Source: JAJKIP01 sp040509055
Lineage (GTDB): Bacteria > Bacteroidota > Bacteroidia > Chitinophagales > Chitinophagaceae
Length of the DNA: 21,152 bases
Assembly: GCA_040509055.1 (NCBI GenBank)
Contig: JBEVLT010000392.1
Coordinates: 1-21,152 of the forward strand
Reading direction: 5' to 3'
Positions 20,747-21,152 of the stretch are shown one piece after another; the first letter of the stretch is position 1; each line of letters begins with the position of its first letter. Made by a program: the position numbers and the translations under genes. The notes beneath the pieces were generated by a model. The model worked only from the letters and a program-made list of their open reading frames with translations, was not told where the DNA came from and did no database searches.

Positions 20747-21152
20747 ATGCTCTTCCGGCGTGTCCATTGCTTATCGGGATTGATCGGTCTGGCCTGCCTG
20801 CTCTGCATGCCGCGGCAGGTCAATGCCATGGGCGCCGAAAAGGACACCATTTTGAACAAGGAGCTGTCCATTACATTCAATACCCTGGGGGATGGGGGCA
20901 ACGATTCGGTATCCTGCGTGATCCCGTTCAGCAGGGCGGGTAACCTGATCCTGATCAAGGCCAAAGCCGACTCCACGGAAGGCAATTTTATCCTGGACAC
21001 CGGCTCGCCCTGCCTGGTGCTGAACCTGACCTATTTCCGCGACTACCCGCATATGCAGCTGGCAGAGGAGGATGGAGGCATGGCGGGCACCAATGCGCGT
21101 GTATTGCGTACCACGGTCGGCCAGTTGTCGTTTGACGCCATCACGCACTACC
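20747..21152 (+). CDS. Secreted retropepsin-like aspartic protease, 3' end cut by window
   Basis: An open frame from the ATG at 20747 runs to the window edge for 135 complete codons with no stop. Residues 1-27 form a signal peptide (hydrophobic GLIGLACLLC, ending VNA). The mature part contains FILDTGSPCLVLN at 81-93, where D84-T-G-S is the active-site motif of pepsin-like and retropepsin-like aspartic proteases. VIPFSRAGNLILIKAKADSTEGN before it fits the strand that precedes the motif in bacterial single-domain enzymes of this type. These act as dimers or have a second catalytic Asp in a later domain; whether a second motif exists lies outside the window. Known Bacteroidota members are exported and their substrates are mostly unknown. 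Confidence 0.8.
   Translation, partial: MLFRRVHCLSGLIGLACLLCMPRQVNAMGAEKDTILNKELSITFNTLGDGGNDSVSCVIPFSRAGNLILIKAKADSTEGNFILDTGSPCLVLNLTYFRDYPHMQLAEEDGGMAGTNARVLRTTVGQLSFDAITHY

Noticed and set aside
1..21152. Mobile element, CRISPR array, phage or defence island
   Set aside because: I saw no transposase, integrase, toxin-antitoxin pair, regularly spaced repeats, tRNA or terminal inverted repeats, and the base composition looks even throughout.

Overview
The window looks like ordinary chromosome from a moderately GC-rich member of the Bacteroidota, most likely Chitinophagaceae or a close relative. The basis is inference from several signs. Many genes have a TATCTTT-like box, matching the Bacteroidota -7 element TAnnTTTG. 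Shine-Dalgarno sequences are almost absent. There are many signal peptides and lipoproteins, a GldM-like protein, and a Cys/His domain that I recall as DUF6370. I see no rRNA, tRNA, CRISPR array, insertion sequence, integrase or phage gene. No gene-free stretch exceeds about 170 bases.

Layout: (1) 110-3340, plus strand: a small exported protein of unknown function, an S41 peptidase with a GTG start, and a serine beta-lactamase-like hydrolase. (2) 3506-4623: nudK and an M23 peptidase overlapping by 4 bases, probably translationally coupled. (3) 4616-6824, minus strand: an exported amidohydrolase with a C-terminal SnoaL-like domain, followed by a small four-helix membrane protein whose end overlaps the M23 gene tail to tail. 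(4) 6955-10912, plus strand: a second S41 peptidase, a CE1-like esterase fused to a Cys/His-rich domain, and an exported protein of unknown function. (5) 10961-11827, minus strand: a lipoprotein.

(6) 12000-13902, plus strand: a miniature PQQ-propeller-like protein, an EcsC-family protein and a TauE/SafE permease. A terminator-like hairpin and a competing hairpin lie between the first two. (7) 13966-16049, plus strand: a lipoprotein resembling the N-terminal half of the type IX secretion motor protein GldM, then an AI-2E/PerM-family membrane protein. (8) 16183-19319: two GNAT acetyltransferases, a short-chain dehydrogenase and, on the minus strand, a phytanoyl-CoA-dioxygenase-like protein. (9) 19401 to the end: an MFS transporter and the start of a secreted retropepsin-like aspartic protease cut off by the window edge.

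The genes do not form one obvious pathway. Much of the window encodes envelope or exported hydrolases (two S41, one beta-lactamase-like, one M23, one esterase, one amidohydrolase, one aspartic protease) mixed with small-molecule enzymes and transporters. I found no convincing new defence or mobile system. The items most worth a second look are the orphan GldM-like lipoprotein, the esterase-Cys/His-domain fusion, the overlapping hairpins before the EcsC gene, and the direct repeats between the divergent amidohydrolase and S41 genes.
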